Position numbers and translations under genes: made by a program | Assembly (NCBI GenBank): GCA_964493265.1 | Contig: CAZBLY010000006.1 | Coordinates: forward strand, 1 to 31,672 | DNA length: 31,672 nucleotides | Direction: 5' to 3' | Source: DAOWHW01 sp964493265 | Lineage (GTDB): Archaea; Nanobdellota; Nanobdellia; Pacearchaeales; UBA284 | Shown here: positions 7,019 to 15,626 of the stretch, piece by piece | Numbering within the stretch: the first letter of the stretch is position 1 | Layout: each line of letters opens with the position of its first letter | Notes under the pieces: model-generated | What the model saw: only the letters and a program-made list of their open reading frames with translations | The model's database searches: none | What the model was told of the DNA's origin: nothing

Positions 7019-8818
7019 ATGGCAACAGATGTTTTTTACAATGGAAAATTTATAGGGGAAGTAGATAAAGCTGATTTATTTATTGAAGCTTTAAAGGAAA
7101 AAAGACGTGTTCAAGAAATTCCTCCAGAATTGGGGATAAGATATGATAAAACTGGTGATGTTATTTTTCTAATTGCTGATGTGGGGCGTGTTTTAAGACC
7201 TTTAATCATTATAAAAGAAAAAAAACCAAAACTAAACCAAGATCATATAAATGCCCTTAAAGAAGGAAAACTTGGTTGGGATGATTTAATTAATCTAGGG
7301 ATTATAGAATATGTTGATGCCGCTGAAGAAGATAATTTATTGGTTGCTACATCAGAAGAGGATATTACAGAAAAACATACCCATCTTGAAATAGATCCTA
7401 TTGCAATGTTTGGAGCAATTATGTCTATGATACCATATGCAAATCATGATCAAAGTTCAAGACTAAATAAAGTTGGTAGAACACATAAACAAGCCTTGGG
7501 TTTATATGCTGCTAATTATCTTGATTTAATTGACACAGATGTTAGCATTCTACATTATCCTCAAAAACCAATTGTAAAAAGTTTTCTTTATGATACAATA
7601 AATTTTTATCCAGCAGGTCAAAATGTTATTGTTGCTATCATGCCTTTTGATGGATATAATATGAGTGATTCAATTGTTTTAAATAAAGCAAGTGTTGAAA
7701 GAGGTCTAGGAAGAAGCAGCTATTTTAGACCATATACTTCTGCTGAACTTCATTATACAGGAAATCTTAAAGATAAAATTACTATTCCAACAAAAGACGT
7801 TAGTGGATACAGAACAGAAAAATTATATCATTTTCTCGAGGAAGATGGAATAGTCTACCCAGAAGCAGAATTAAAAGAAGGGGAAGTTGTTATTGGAAAA
7901 ATTTCTCCTCCAAAATTTCTTCTCGATATGGAAGAAATCTCATTAGCTAGATCTACAAAAGAAAATAGCACAACCATAAGACAAGCTGAAAAAGGTATTG
8001 TTGATGCTGTTTTTTTAACAATAGATGGCCAAGGACATAAAATTGTGCAAGTAAGAACAAGAGATAATAGAATTCCAGAAATTGGCGATAAATTTTCCTC
8101 ACCACACGGACAAAAAGGCATTATAGGTTACATAGCTCCAGAAGAAGACCTTCCTTTCACATCAAAAGGTGTCAAACCAGATCTTATTTTCAACCCCCAC
8201 GGTATTCCTTCCCGTATGACTGTAGGATATCTTCTTGAACTTCTTGCAGGAAAAATAGGTTGTCTATCAGGAAAAACAATTGATGGGTCGGCATTTAGTA
8301 AACCAGATCTAAAAGAATTTGAAAAAACGCTTCTAGATTTAGGATTTAGATCGGATGGAAAAGAAACCGTGTATGATGGTTTAACAGGAAAACCACTTGA
8401 AGCCAAAATTTTCATTGGGAACATTTATTATTTAAAACTTAAGTATATGGTGGGTAATAAAATACAGATGAGATCTTCTGGAAAAATTACCTTACTTACA
8501 AGACAGCCAGTTGAAGGCCGTGCAAAAGGAGGGGCATTACGTCTTGGAGAAATGGAAAAAGATGCACTTGTTGCTCATGGAGCATCTTTATTACTTAAAG
8601 AAAGATTTAGTTCAGACAATGTTATTGTTCACATCTGTCCAAAATGTGGCAGTTTTGGTATTAGAGATAAACTAAGAAAAAGAGATATCTGTCCTCTTTG
8701 TGGTGGACAAAAACTTGAGCCAGTTGAAATTTCTTATGCTTCAAAACTATTGATGGAAGAATTAACTTCTCTTAATTTATTTCCTCATTTGATATTAAAA
8801 AACAAATATGAAAATTAA
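7019..8818 (+). CDS. rpoB1: RNA polymerase subunit B' (Rpo2C)
   Basis: This is the C-terminal half of the second-largest subunit, 599 residues. It contains the hybrid-binding, wall and anchor regions. Key blocks are MPFDGYNMSDSIVLNKASVERGLGRS (in part), the RDNRIPEIGDKFSSPHGQKG active-site block, and the PHGIPSRMTVGYLLELLAGK anchor. A zinc ribbon follows from C540 (CPKC...CPLC). It starts with MATDVFYNGKFIGEV, as expected for a separately encoded B', so the B''/B' break is a genuine gene split and not a frameshift. It lies 20 nt before rpoA. Confidence 0.95.
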   Translation: MATDVFYNGKFIGEVDKADLFIEALKEKRRVQEIPPELGIRYDKTGDVIFLIADVGRVLRPLIIIKEKKPKLNQDHINALKEGKLGWDDLINLGIIEYVDAAEEDNLLVATSEEDITEKHTHLEIDPIAMFGAIMSMIPYANHDQSSRLNKVGRTHKQALGLYAANYLDLIDTDVSILHYPQKPIVKSFLYDTINFYPAGQNVIVAIMPFDGYNMSDSIVLNKASVERGLGRSSYFRPYTSAELHYTGNLKDKITIPTKDVSGYRTEKLYHFLEEDGIVYPEAELKEGEVVIGKISPPKFLLDMEEISLARSTKENSTTIRQAEKGIVDAVFLTIDGQGHKIVQVRTRDNRIPEIGDKFSSPHGQKGIIGYIAPEEDLPFTSKGVKPDLIFNPHGIPSRMTVGYLLELLAGKIGCLSGKTIDGSAFSKPDLKEFEKTLLDLGFRSDGKETVYDGLTGKPLEAKIFIGNIYYLKLKYMVGNKIQMRSSGKITLLTRQPVEGRAKGGALRLGEMEKDALVAHGASLLLKERFSSDNVIVHICPKCGSFGIRDKLRKRDICPLCGGQKLEPVEISYASKLLMEELTSLNLFPHLILKNKYEN

Positions 8819-8838
8819 ATAAAAAGAAAAAACAAAAA

Positions 8839-11800
8839 ATGGAACCAATAATTAAACAAGTCAAGCAAATACAATTTAGTCTATTTTCACCAGAGCAGAT
8901 TAAAAGAATTGGCGTTGCTAAAATTGTTACACCAGAACTTTATGATATGGATGGTTATCCTGTCGATGGTGGTTTGATGGATCTTAGATTAGGAGCCATA
9001 GGGCCTGGAATTAGATGCAGAACCTGTGGAGGACTTCTTAAAGAATGCTTAGGTCATTTTGGTTTTATTGAATTGGCTCGTCCTGTTTTACATATTAAAT
9101 TACTTCCTTTAATTTATTTAAGTTTAAAAACAACTTGTCAACAATGTGGAAGAATTTTATTAAATGAAGAAGATATTAAACAAAAAAAGATTAGTAAAGC
9201 AAAAACAGCAAAAAAATGCCCTTACTGTGGGGCTAAACAAGAAAAAGTTAAACTTGAAAAACCGTCTTCTTTTTATATAGGTAAAAAAAGAATTTTTCCA
9301 ACAGAAATTCGAGAAAGATTAACTAAAATAAATGATGAAGACTGTAAAACTCTTGGAATAAATCCAAAATCCTGTCGTCCTGAATGGGCTGTTTTAACCT
9401 TGCTTCTTGTTCCTCCTGTTACAGTAAGACCTTCTATTACTCTTGAAACAGGTGAAAAAAGCGAAGATGATTTAACTCATAAACTTTCTGACATAGTAAG
9501 AGCAAACCAAAGACTATGGGAAAACCTAAATGCAGGGGCACCAGAAGTTATCATAGAAGATTTATGGGATTTATTGCAATACCATATAACAACTTTTTTT
9601 GATAATACAATAAGTCGTGTTCCTCCTGCAAGACATAGATCTGGTCAGCCATTAAAAACCCTTGCTGAAAGAATTAAAGGAAAACAAGGAAGAATAAGAC
9701 ACAATCTTGCTGGTAAAAGGGTTAATTTTAGTTCAAGAACAGTTATTAGTCCAGACCCTTATATTGATATTAATGAAGTTGGTGTGCCTTTTGAAATAGC
9801 AAAAGTTCTTACAGTTCCTGAAAGAGTAACTACAGCCAATATGAAAATGCTTAAAGAAAAAATTGAAAAAACAACTTATCCGGCTGCAAGTAGCATAGTT
9901 AGACCAGATGGAAAAAGAAAAAGAATCACAGAAGAACTTAGAGAACAACTTAAAGAAGAAGTTGCTCTAGGTTATTTAGTAGATAGGCATCTTGAAGATA
10001 AAGATATTGTGCTCTTCAATAGACATCCAACCTTGCATAGAATGAGTCTTATGGGTCATTTTGTTAAAGTCCTTCCTGGAAGAACCTTTAGAATAAATCC
10101 AGCAACCACATTCCCATATAATGCAGACTTTGATGGGGATGAAATGAATGTCCACGTTCCACAAACAGAAGAATCACGAGCTGAAGCCAAAGTACTTCTT
10201 GACGTAAATCAAAACTTAATATCGCCAAAAATAAATGAAAATGTTCTTGGTTGTGTAGAAGATGCTGTAACGGGTTTATATTTGCTTACATTAAATAAAA
10301 ATCTAACAAAAGAAGAATCTGTCCAATTTATTTCGGCTTGTGGTGGAGATATAAATAACCTACATTTTAAAGAAAAAGTTTCTGGAAGAGAACTTTTTTC
10401 CGCTTTACTACCAAAAATAAACTTTGAAACAAAATCAAAAACATGCATAGGAAAAGCATGTAAATATTTTGATAAATGTAAAAAAGAAAATTGCCCATAT
10501 AATTCTTACGTCGCTATTAAAAATGGAAAATTAATTTCTGGTTTTATTGATGAAAAAATTATAGGTATTGAAACAAACACACTTATCAGAGAATTAGACA
10601 AACAAGTTGGAAGAAAAAAAACAATAGATTTTCTGAAGAAAATATTCTTATTAGGAACACTCTATCTAACAAGAAAAGGTTTCACAGTCTCAATAGCAGA
10701 TATTAAAACAACGGATAAAGTAAAAGAAGACACAAAAAATATTATAAAAGTTTCAGAAAAAAAAGTACAAAAAATTATTGATTCTTTTTATGACAAAAGT
10801 CTTGAAATAATCCCGGGTAAAACAATTGAAGAAAGCAGAGATATAAAAATCTTGCAAACTCTTAACGAAGTAAGAACAAAAGCTGGAAATTCTGTAAAAA
10901 AAGAACTTAAAAAAGATAATCCTGCTTACATTATGACTGTTTGCGGTTCTAAAGGAAGTCTTCTATTCCTAACCCAAATGTCCAGCACAGTAGGACAACA
11001 ATCATTATGGGCAAAAAGAATTAATTTTGGTTATACTAATAGAACTCTTTCATTTTATAAAGAACATAATTATGGCGCAAGAGCTCGCGGATTTATTTAT
11101 TCTAATTATATAGAAGGGCTCAAAGCAGATGAATTTTTCTTTACCGGAATAACAGGAAGAGATGGTCTTATGGACACCGCATTAAGAACACCAAAATCTG
11201 GCTATCTCTATAGAAGACTTGTTAATGCTTTCCAAGACCTTCGTGTTGAATATGATGGAACTGTTAGGGATTCAAATTCAAATATAATCCAATTCAAATA
11301 TGGAGAAGACGGAGTAGATATCACAAAAGAACACCTCAAAAACAACCAGGTTGCCCCTGGTGAAGCCATAGGGGTTATTACAGCTGAAAGTTTTGGCGAA
11401 CCAGCTACACAAATGACTCTAAATGTTTTTCACTTTGCTGGTGTTCAAGAGATGCAAATCACAGTTGGACTTCCAAGACTAATAGAAATATTTGATGCAA
11501 GAAAAAAACCAAGTACACCTAATATGGAAATTTATCTTGAAAAAGAATATAATAATGAAAAAAGTGCTAAAAAAATGGCTGCAAAAGTTAGAGAAATTAA
11601 ACTTGATGATGTTATTGAAGAAATAATAGTTAATTTTGGAATGTCAAAAATAAATATGAAATTAAATAAAGAATCACTTAGAAATTTACATCTTACAAAA
11701 AATAAAATTATTTCTGTTCTTAAAGAACACAACATAAAAGTTAAAGAAACTCTTGAAGGAATTTCAATAAGATCAAAGGAAGAATCTGATTTTAAACAAC

Positions 11801-12351
11801 TTTATAAATTAAAAGAAAAATTAAGAAAGGAAAATATAGCTGGAGTTAAAGGCATCTCTCAAATCCTTATTGTTAAAAGAGAAAATGATTATATAATTCT
11901 AACAGCTGGTTCTAATCTTGAAGATGTGTTTAAAATTAAAGGCATAAACAAAAATAAAACAATAACAAATAATATTCATGAAATCTGCGAGGTTTTGGGA
12001 ATTGAAGCGGCAAAACAATCAATAATGAACGAAGCTAAAAAAGTTTTGGATAAACAAAGTCTTGAAATTAATGAAAAACACATTAAACTTGTTGCAGATG
12101 CTATGACTTCAGGAGGCAGTATTAAAGGTGTTACAAGGGTTGGTATAATATCTGATAAAAATTCAATCCTAGCAAGAGCATCTTTTGAAACCCCAATTAA
12201 ACATTTTGTTAATGCCGCAATTACAGCCTCTACAGATCATCTTGTTAGTGTAATTGAAAATCTAATTCTCAATCAACCAGTGCCAATAGGAACAGGTCTT
12301 CCTGGTTTAATGGTAAAAATAATAAAACAAAAAGCATTAGCTAGAAAATAA
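8839..12351 (+). CDS. rpoA: RNA polymerase largest subunit, A' and A'' fused (Rpo1)
   Basis: The largest, catalytic subunit is one uninterrupted frame of 1170 residues. Its N-terminal zinc sites are C60/C63/C70/H73 and C100/C103/C127/C130. The catalytic NADFDGD is at 428-434, with the three metal-binding aspartates D430, D432 and D434. A Cys-rich insertion (CIGKACKYFDKCKKENC) follows near 535. The bridge helix is at roughly 765-800, and the trigger loop begins with GEPATQMTLN at 853. The part after about residue 830, normally a separate A'' gene in archaea, continues in the same frame to the jaw and the C-terminal GTGLPGLMVKI. No stop, start or internal RBS occurs at the usual split point. 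There is no intein. Confidence 0.95.
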   Translation: MEPIIKQVKQIQFSLFSPEQIKRIGVAKIVTPELYDMDGYPVDGGLMDLRLGAIGPGIRCRTCGGLLKECLGHFGFIELARPVLHIKLLPLIYLSLKTTCQQCGRILLNEEDIKQKKISKAKTAKKCPYCGAKQEKVKLEKPSSFYIGKKRIFPTEIRERLTKINDEDCKTLGINPKSCRPEWAVLTLLLVPPVTVRPSITLETGEKSEDDLTHKLSDIVRANQRLWENLNAGAPEVIIEDLWDLLQYHITTFFDNTISRVPPARHRSGQPLKTLAERIKGKQGRIRHNLAGKRVNFSSRTVISPDPYIDINEVGVPFEIAKVLTVPERVTTANMKMLKEKIEKTTYPAASSIVRPDGKRKRITEELREQLKEEVALGYLVDRHLEDKDIVLFNRHPTLHRMSLMGHFVKVLPGRTFRINPATTFPYNADFDGDEMNVHVPQTEESRAEAKVLLDVNQNLISPKINENVLGCVEDAVTGLYLLTLNKNLTKEESVQFISACGGDINNLHFKEKVSGRELFSALLPKINFETKSKTCIGKACKYFDKCKKENCPYNSYVAIKNGKLISGFIDEKIIGIETNTLIRELDKQVGRKKTIDFLKKIFLLGTLYLTRKGFTVSIADIKTTDKVKEDTKNIIKVSEKKVQKIIDSFYDKSLEIIPGKTIEESRDIKILQTLNEVRTKAGNSVKKELKKDNPAYIMTVCGSKGSLLFLTQMSSTVGQQSLWAKRINFGYTNRTLSFYKEHNYGARARGFIYSNYIEGLKADEFFFTGITGRDGLMDTALRTPKSGYLYRRLVNAFQDLRVEYDGTVRDSNSNIIQFKYGEDGVDITKEHLKNNQVAPGEAIGVITAESFGEPATQMTLNVFHFAGVQEMQITVGLPRLIEIFDARKKPSTPNMEIYLEKEYNNEKSAKKMAAKVREIKLDDVIEEIIVNFGMSKINMKLNKESLRNLHLTKNKIISVLKEHNIKVKETLEGISIRSKEESDFKQLYKLKEKLRKENIAGVKGISQILIVKRENDYIILTAGSNLEDVFKIKGINKNKTITNNIHEICEVLGIEAAKQSIMNEAKKVLDKQSLEINEKHIKLVADAMTSGGSIKGVTRVGIISDKNSILARASFETPIKHFVNAAITASTDHLVSVIENLILNQPVPIGTGLPGLMVKIIKQKALARK

Positions 12352-12382
12352 CTAGACAAAAACAAAAGAAACAAAAGAAAAA

Positions 12383-12721
12383 ATGTCTAAAACAAAAGAA
12401 AAAATAATTGATATTGCAATCAAAGAATTGAAAAAAGAATTAAAAACAAAAAAAGCAATCTTTGGTCCAAAAGTTACCCTAAAAGAAATTAAAAAAGACA
12501 AAGATAATATTGATAAAATTTATGTAGTGAATGACTGTAGTGAGGAGACAATCAAACTCTTTCAAAAAGCAAAAGTAAAAAACAAAATAATAAAACTTGA
12601 TTTAGATAGGGAAGAATTAAAAGAATTGTGTAATAAAAAATTTAATATTTCAGTCATTTCAATATTAAAAAGAAAAGAAATAAAAAATAAAGAAGAAGCA
12701 AAAAAGAAAAATAAAAAATGA
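12383..12721 (+). CDS. rpl30e: ribosomal protein L30e-like (L7Ae/L30e family)
   Basis: The 112-residue protein has an L30e fold: GPKVTLKEIKK near the start of the RNA-binding face, a central YVVNDCSEETIKLF strand and helix, and the ELCNKKFNISVISIL ending that matches the family's CGKPFxVSxL. The C-terminus adds a lysine-rich tail. It is at the conserved place between rpoA and nusA. Its stop overlaps the nusA ATG (ATGA), which indicates translational coupling. Confidence 0.85.
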   Translation: MSKTKEKIIDIAIKELKKELKTKKAIFGPKVTLKEIKKDKDNIDKIYVVNDCSEETIKLFQKAKVKNKIIKLDLDREELKELCNKKFNISVISILKRKEIKNKEEAKKKNKK

Positions 12722-13143
12722 AGATTCTAGCAAAATTTGATATTAAAAAAATACAATATATGAATATTTTTGAAAAAGTTGTTGGTATAAAAGCAAAATC
12801 ATGTTTTATCTATAATTCAATCATCATTTTCATAGTTCCAAAAAATCTAGTAACTAAGGCCATTGGCAAAAAAGCTGCAAATATGGCTAAATTAAATTTA
12901 AAATTAAACAGAAAAGTCAAAATAGTGGCATCACCAACAAGTCAAGCCGATCTTGGAAATTTTATTAATGTTATAATTTTTCCCCACAAATATAGAAAAC
13001 TTTCTCTTACAAATAATGAATTAATTATCTTTAGCGCATCACGAGAAAAAGCGGCCCTAATAGGAAGAGGAAAAACGCGTCTTAAAGAACTTGCGGATGT
13101 TCTTAATAGATTTTTTGATATTAAGAAAGTAATTATTAAATAA
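12718..13143 (+). CDS. nusA: NusA-like transcription elongation factor (KH domains)
   Basis: The 141-residue archaeal NusA consists of two KH domains and lacks the bacterial N-terminal and S1 domains. The first KH signature is VTKAIGKKAANM at about 46-57 and the second is AALIGRGKTRLKELADVL at about 111-128. It is translationally coupled to rpl30e by a 4-nt overlap. In many archaea rpsL and rpsG follow; here the next gene is a methyltransferase, so the str-type gene string ends at this point. Confidence 0.9.
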   Translation: MKILAKFDIKKIQYMNIFEKVVGIKAKSCFIYNSIIIFIVPKNLVTKAIGKKAANMAKLNLKLNRKVKIVASPTSQADLGNFINVIIFPHKYRKLSLTNNELIIFSASREKAALIGRGKTRLKELADVLNRFFDIKKVIIK

Positions 13144-13164
13144 AATTTACCAAAAAAACATAAA

Positions 13165-13707
13165 ATGTTCTATGAATCATACGAACCAAGAGAAGACTCT
13201 TATTTAATTCTAAAACATATTAAAAATTATATTAAAAAAGAAGATAGAATTCTTGATCTTGGAACTGGTTCTTCTATACTTGCAAAAGAAGCTGCAAAAT
13301 CAAAATATGCAAAAGAAATAATTGCATGTGATATTAATAAAGAATTAATAATAAAATTAAAAAAAGAAAATAAAAATTCTAAAATCAAATTCATACATTC
13401 AAACATCTTCTCAAATATAAAAAATAAATTTAATCTTATCATTTTCAACCCGCCATATCTTCCATCAAAAACTATAAAAGATATAAGAATAGATGGCGGC
13501 AAAAATGGAACAGAAATTATTGAAAAATTTCTTCAACAGGTAAAAAATCACTTAAAAAAAGATGGAAGAATCTTGCTTATCTGTTCAAGCCTAAATAAAA
13601 ATATTATAAATTTATTTAAAAAATATCAATATAAATTTAAAAAAATCGACGAGAAAAAAGTTTTTTTTGAAAAAATTTTACTTTATGAGTTGGAATATGA
13701 ACAATAA
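13165..13707 (+). CDS. HemK-family protein glutamine methyltransferase (aRF1 type)
   Basis: The 180-residue protein is a class I SAM-dependent methyltransferase. SAM motif I is DLGTGSS at 31-37, an acidic ACD precedes the ribose-binding region near 55-57, and the catalytic NPPY is at 95-98, followed by the family's GGKNGTEIIEKFL. The short form lacks the N-terminal helical domain of bacterial PrmC and corresponds to eukaryotic Mtq2/HemK2, which methylates the GGQ motif of the release factor. The substrate is inferred from family. It starts 21 nt after nusA. A TTAAATAA centred 25.5 nt upstream could be its own promoter. Confidence 0.87.
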   Translation: MFYESYEPREDSYLILKHIKNYIKKEDRILDLGTGSSILAKEAAKSKYAKEIIACDINKELIIKLKKENKNSKIKFIHSNIFSNIKNKFNLIIFNPPYLPSKTIKDIRIDGGKNGTEIIEKFLQQVKNHLKKDGRILLICSSLNKNIINLFKKYQYKFKKIDEKKVFFEKILLYELEYEQ

Positions 13708-13709
13708 AT

Positions 13710-13717
13710 TATAAAAA
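13710..13717 (+). promoter_or_regulatory. TATA box for the truncated dph2
   Basis: TATAAAAA is centred exactly 25.5 nt before the ATG at 13739. It overlaps nothing else, being just after the methyltransferase stop, and implies that the shortened dph2 and the DUF131 gene are actively transcribed as a leaderless unit. Confidence 0.6.
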
Positions 13718-13738
13718 GATTAAGAGAATTAACATAAT

Positions 13739-14020
13739 ATGAAATATAATCTCGAGATAGAAAAGGTCATCAAGACAATCAAAAAAGAAAAAGCCAGACT
13801 TGTCTGTCTTCAGATGCCAGAAGGAATTAAAAAAGAAGCCCCAAAATTAGCAGACACTATAGAATCTAAAACAAATGCTAAATGTATTATATGGCTAGAT
13901 TCATGTTATGGTGCTTGTGATATTCCTTTAGAATTAAAAAATTATAATATTGATCTTATTATCCAGTTTGGTCATAGTCCCTGGCCTTATAAAAATAAAA
14001 ATATCAAAATTTTAAAATGA
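13739..14020 (+). CDS. dph2: Dph2 diphthamide synthase, first domain only
   Basis: The 93 residues match the N-terminal domain of archaeal Dph2, the [4Fe-4S] radical enzyme that transfers 3-amino-3-carboxypropyl from SAM to the EF2 histidine. Visible are LVCLQMPEGIKKEAPKLAD, the first cluster ligand C60 in DSCYGACDIP, and the QFGHSPWP motif at 76-83. Known Dph2 proteins have about 320-345 residues in three similar domains, each giving one cysteine. Here the frame ends 10 residues after the HSxxP motif and domains two and three are absent from all frames downstream. The TGA overlaps the start of the next gene (ATGA). It is either a remnant, one part of a gene split across loci, or a repurposed domain. 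Its intact TATA box argues against simple decay. Confidence 0.85.
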   Translation: MKYNLEIEKVIKTIKKEKARLVCLQMPEGIKKEAPKLADTIESKTNAKCIIWLDSCYGACDIPLELKNYNIDLIIQFGHSPWPYKNKNIKILK

Positions 14021-14274
14021 TAATCGCTGAAAAATTATTGTTTTTAGGAATAGCAATTATAATAATAGGGATAATTCTTCTTGTTATAGCTTCTTTATGG
14101 CTTGCGACAAAACAATCAACAGAATCTAATATAAAAACAGAAATAGCCATAGGTGGATTTATAGGGCCAATTCCTTTTGGATTTTTCAGTTCAAAAAAAG
14201 CTTTCTGGATATGGCTTGGTCTTACTGTTGTTGTAGCTATCTTTTTGGTTATTTGGTTTTTACTAAGAAAATAA
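14017..14274 (+). CDS. DUF131-family small membrane protein
   Basis: The 85-residue protein has two transmembrane helices, at about 6-30 and 62-83. Between them is a glycine-rich segment with the family's IGGFIGPIPFGF, followed by SSKKAFW. This matches the archaeal DUF131 (TIGR00304) small membrane proteins, whose function is unknown. Its ATG overlaps the dph2 stop, so the two are translationally coupled. Its 3' end overlaps the 3' end of the convergent rnp3 by 12 bp. Confidence 0.8.
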   Translation: MIIAEKLLFLGIAIIIIGIILLVIASLWLATKQSTESNIKTEIAIGGFIGPIPFGFFSSKKAFWIWLGLTVVVAIFLVIWFLLRK

Positions 14275-14874
14275 AAAAACCCTTTCAGCTTCTTTATTAG
14301 TCATTCCAATAGCAATACAAAAACTTTTTAGATCAGAAAAAGATCTCATTTCTTCTTTAGCCATAGCAAAACTAGCTATTCTTATCTTAGTCTTATATTT
14401 ATTACAAATTTTAATATTTTGCATAACGCGCCCAATAATTATTGCTCTTTTTTCATTTTTACTCAATAAAAAATCATTAAAATTAATCATAATTATTTTA
14501 TTATTATCACGAGCAATCTTACAAAGAACCTGATTTAAACCAGAATTTCTATAATGTAAAAAATCCTTTTGTCTTGCGTATTCTGGACTAACTAATGCTT
14601 TAACTTTTTTGTGCTCAAGAGCCACGCGATTTATTTCATCATTTGTTCCTAAAACAAGAATAAATAAAGAATAATTTGAAATTTTATCAATCATTCTTCT
14701 TAGCAATTCTGGTGTAGTTGTTTTGATTAAAAAAGCATCATAATTTTTTTTATCTTCTTTAGTGGTTTGTTTTAGTTTAGAAACTTCTTTTACAAATAAA
14801 ATTCCAGAAAAACCCAACCCTTTAGCAAAATCTTCTATTTTCTTGTCTTTCTTACCAATAAAAAAATCTATCAT
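14263..14874 (-). CDS. rnp3: RNase P protein component 3 (Rpp30 homolog)
   Basis: This is one of the protein subunits of archaeal RNase P, which removes 5' leaders from pre-tRNA. It has a PHP-like TIM-barrel without catalytic metals. The 203-residue length is typical. Features supporting the call are the opening MIDFFIG, the GFSGILFVKE strand, LVLGTNDEINRVALEHKKVKALVSPE (in part), the DFLHYRNSGLNQVLCKIA block with the family's HxxSGLN element, and the C-terminal FCIAIGMTNKEA that matches the GM...A ending of Rpp30. It follows DUF357 by 15 nt in the same transcript. Confidence 0.88.
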   Translation of the reverse strand: MIDFFIGKKDKKIEDFAKGLGFSGILFVKEVSKLKQTTKEDKKNYDAFLIKTTTPELLRRMIDKISNYSLFILVLGTNDEINRVALEHKKVKALVSPEYARQKDFLHYRNSGLNQVLCKIARDNNKIIMINFNDFLLSKNEKRAIIIGRVMQNIKICNKYKTKIRIASFAMAKEEMRSFSDLKSFCIAIGMTNKEAERVFLFS

Positions 14875-14889
14875 TTTATTTTATTATTT

Positions 14890-15180
14890 TTACTTTACAA
14901 CAAAAAGCTCGCTATCCTTTACATTGAACAAACCAGTTTTAGAACCACAATCAATCCAACCATGAGCATAATTTAGACATGCAAATGCATTTACATAATT
15001 CCCCTTATCTTTAAAATATTTAGCATCATCAAAATATCTCCGGGCCATATCTAAAACAACTAAAGCATCTTTCTTCTTTTTTTTATTTATCTTTTTCTTT
15101 ATTATTTTTAAGGCTCTTGAAGTCAGTTCAAAATATTTTTTTAGACGTTCATCAGATACTAAATTAATTTTTTTACTCAT
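14890..15180 (-). CDS. DUF357 family helical protein
   Basis: The protein has 96 residues from the start chosen here (MSKKINLVSDERLKKYFELT). It is an all-helical archaeal DUF357 member with the signature ARRYFDDAKYFKDKGNYVNAFACLNYAHGW (given in part) ending in YAHGWID. The helical hairpin resembles HEPN-like proteins, but no catalytic motif is visible and the function is unknown. An ATG 21 nt further upstream exists, but a TATA-like element sits at the right distance for the start at 15180, and the longer form would begin inside it. It is co-transcribed with rnp3. Confidence 0.8.
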   Translation of the reverse strand: MSKKINLVSDERLKKYFELTSRALKIIKKKINKKKKKDALVVLDMARRYFDDAKYFKDKGNYVNAFACLNYAHGWIDCGSKTGLFNVKDSELFVVK

Positions 15181-15184
15181 AAAT

Positions 15185-15192
15185 TTTATAAA
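15185..15192 (+). promoter_or_regulatory. TATA box for yjbQ
   Basis: TTTATAAA is centred 25.5 nt from the yjbQ ATG, indicating a leaderless mRNA. It lies only 5 nt from the start of the divergent DUF357 gene. Confidence 0.6.
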
Positions 15193-15201
15193 CCTGAACA
15201 A

Positions 15202-15210
15202 ATTTAAAAA
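15202..15210 (-). promoter_or_regulatory. TATA box for DUF357-rnp3
   Basis: The minus strand reads TTTTTAAAT, centred about 26 nt from the DUF357 ATG at 15180. It abuts the yjbQ start, so the two divergent promoters interleave within 33 bp. Confidence 0.5.
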
Positions 15211-15213
15211 CTT

Positions 15214-15603
15214 ATGGAATTAAAAATCCAGACTAAAAAAAGAGAACAGATTATTGATATAACCTCTCAAATCAAGAATCTCGTGCAAAAATCTAAAATA
15301 AACAAAGGTTTTTGTCTTATTTATGTTCCTCATGCTACTGCCGCTATAACAATAAATGAAAATGATGATCCCGCTGTATGTGAAGACTTTCTTGAGGCTC
15401 TAAAAAAAATAGCACCAAAAGGAATCTGGAAACACGATAAAATTGATGGAAATGCAGATGCTCATATTAAATCCTCTATAATCGGACCAAGTGAAATTAT
15501 TCCAATAAAAGACTCTCAACTACAATTAGGAAGATGGCAAGGAATAATGCTTTGCGAGTTTGATGGTCCTCGTGAAAGAAAGATTATCATTCAGATAAAG
15601 TAA
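15214..15603 (+). CDS. yjbQ: YjbQ/UPF0047 family protein
   Basis: The 129-residue protein has the full UPF0047 signature: HATAAITINENDDP at about 45-58, WKHDK followed by NADAHIKSSIIGPSEIIPI (about 86-107), LGRWQGIMLCEFDGPRERK near the end. The conserved histidines and acidic residues form a likely metal or active site. E. coli YjbQ shows weak thiamine phosphate synthase activity, but the true role is unclear. A TATA box 25.5 nt upstream indicates a leaderless start. tmk follows 23 nt later. Confidence 0.9.
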   Translation: MELKIQTKKREQIIDITSQIKNLVQKSKINKGFCLIYVPHATAAITINENDDPAVCEDFLEALKKIAPKGIWKHDKIDGNADAHIKSSIIGPSEIIPIKDSQLQLGRWQGIMLCEFDGPRERKIIIQIK

Positions 15604-15626
15604 AGTAAAAAAATAAAAAACAAAAG

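Noticed and set aside
6974..7019. RpoB''/RpoB' break as a frameshift in one rpoB gene
   Set aside because: Both halves have clean ends and starts at the place where naturally split archaeal B subunits divide.
7855..8424. Minus-strand open frames opposite rpoB'
   Set aside because: They are shadows of a strongly conserved coding region, with unlikely Ser/Pro/Phe-rich composition.
15181..15201. Longer N-terminus for DUF357
   Set aside because: It would extend into the divergent promoter region and start within a few bases of its own TATA element.
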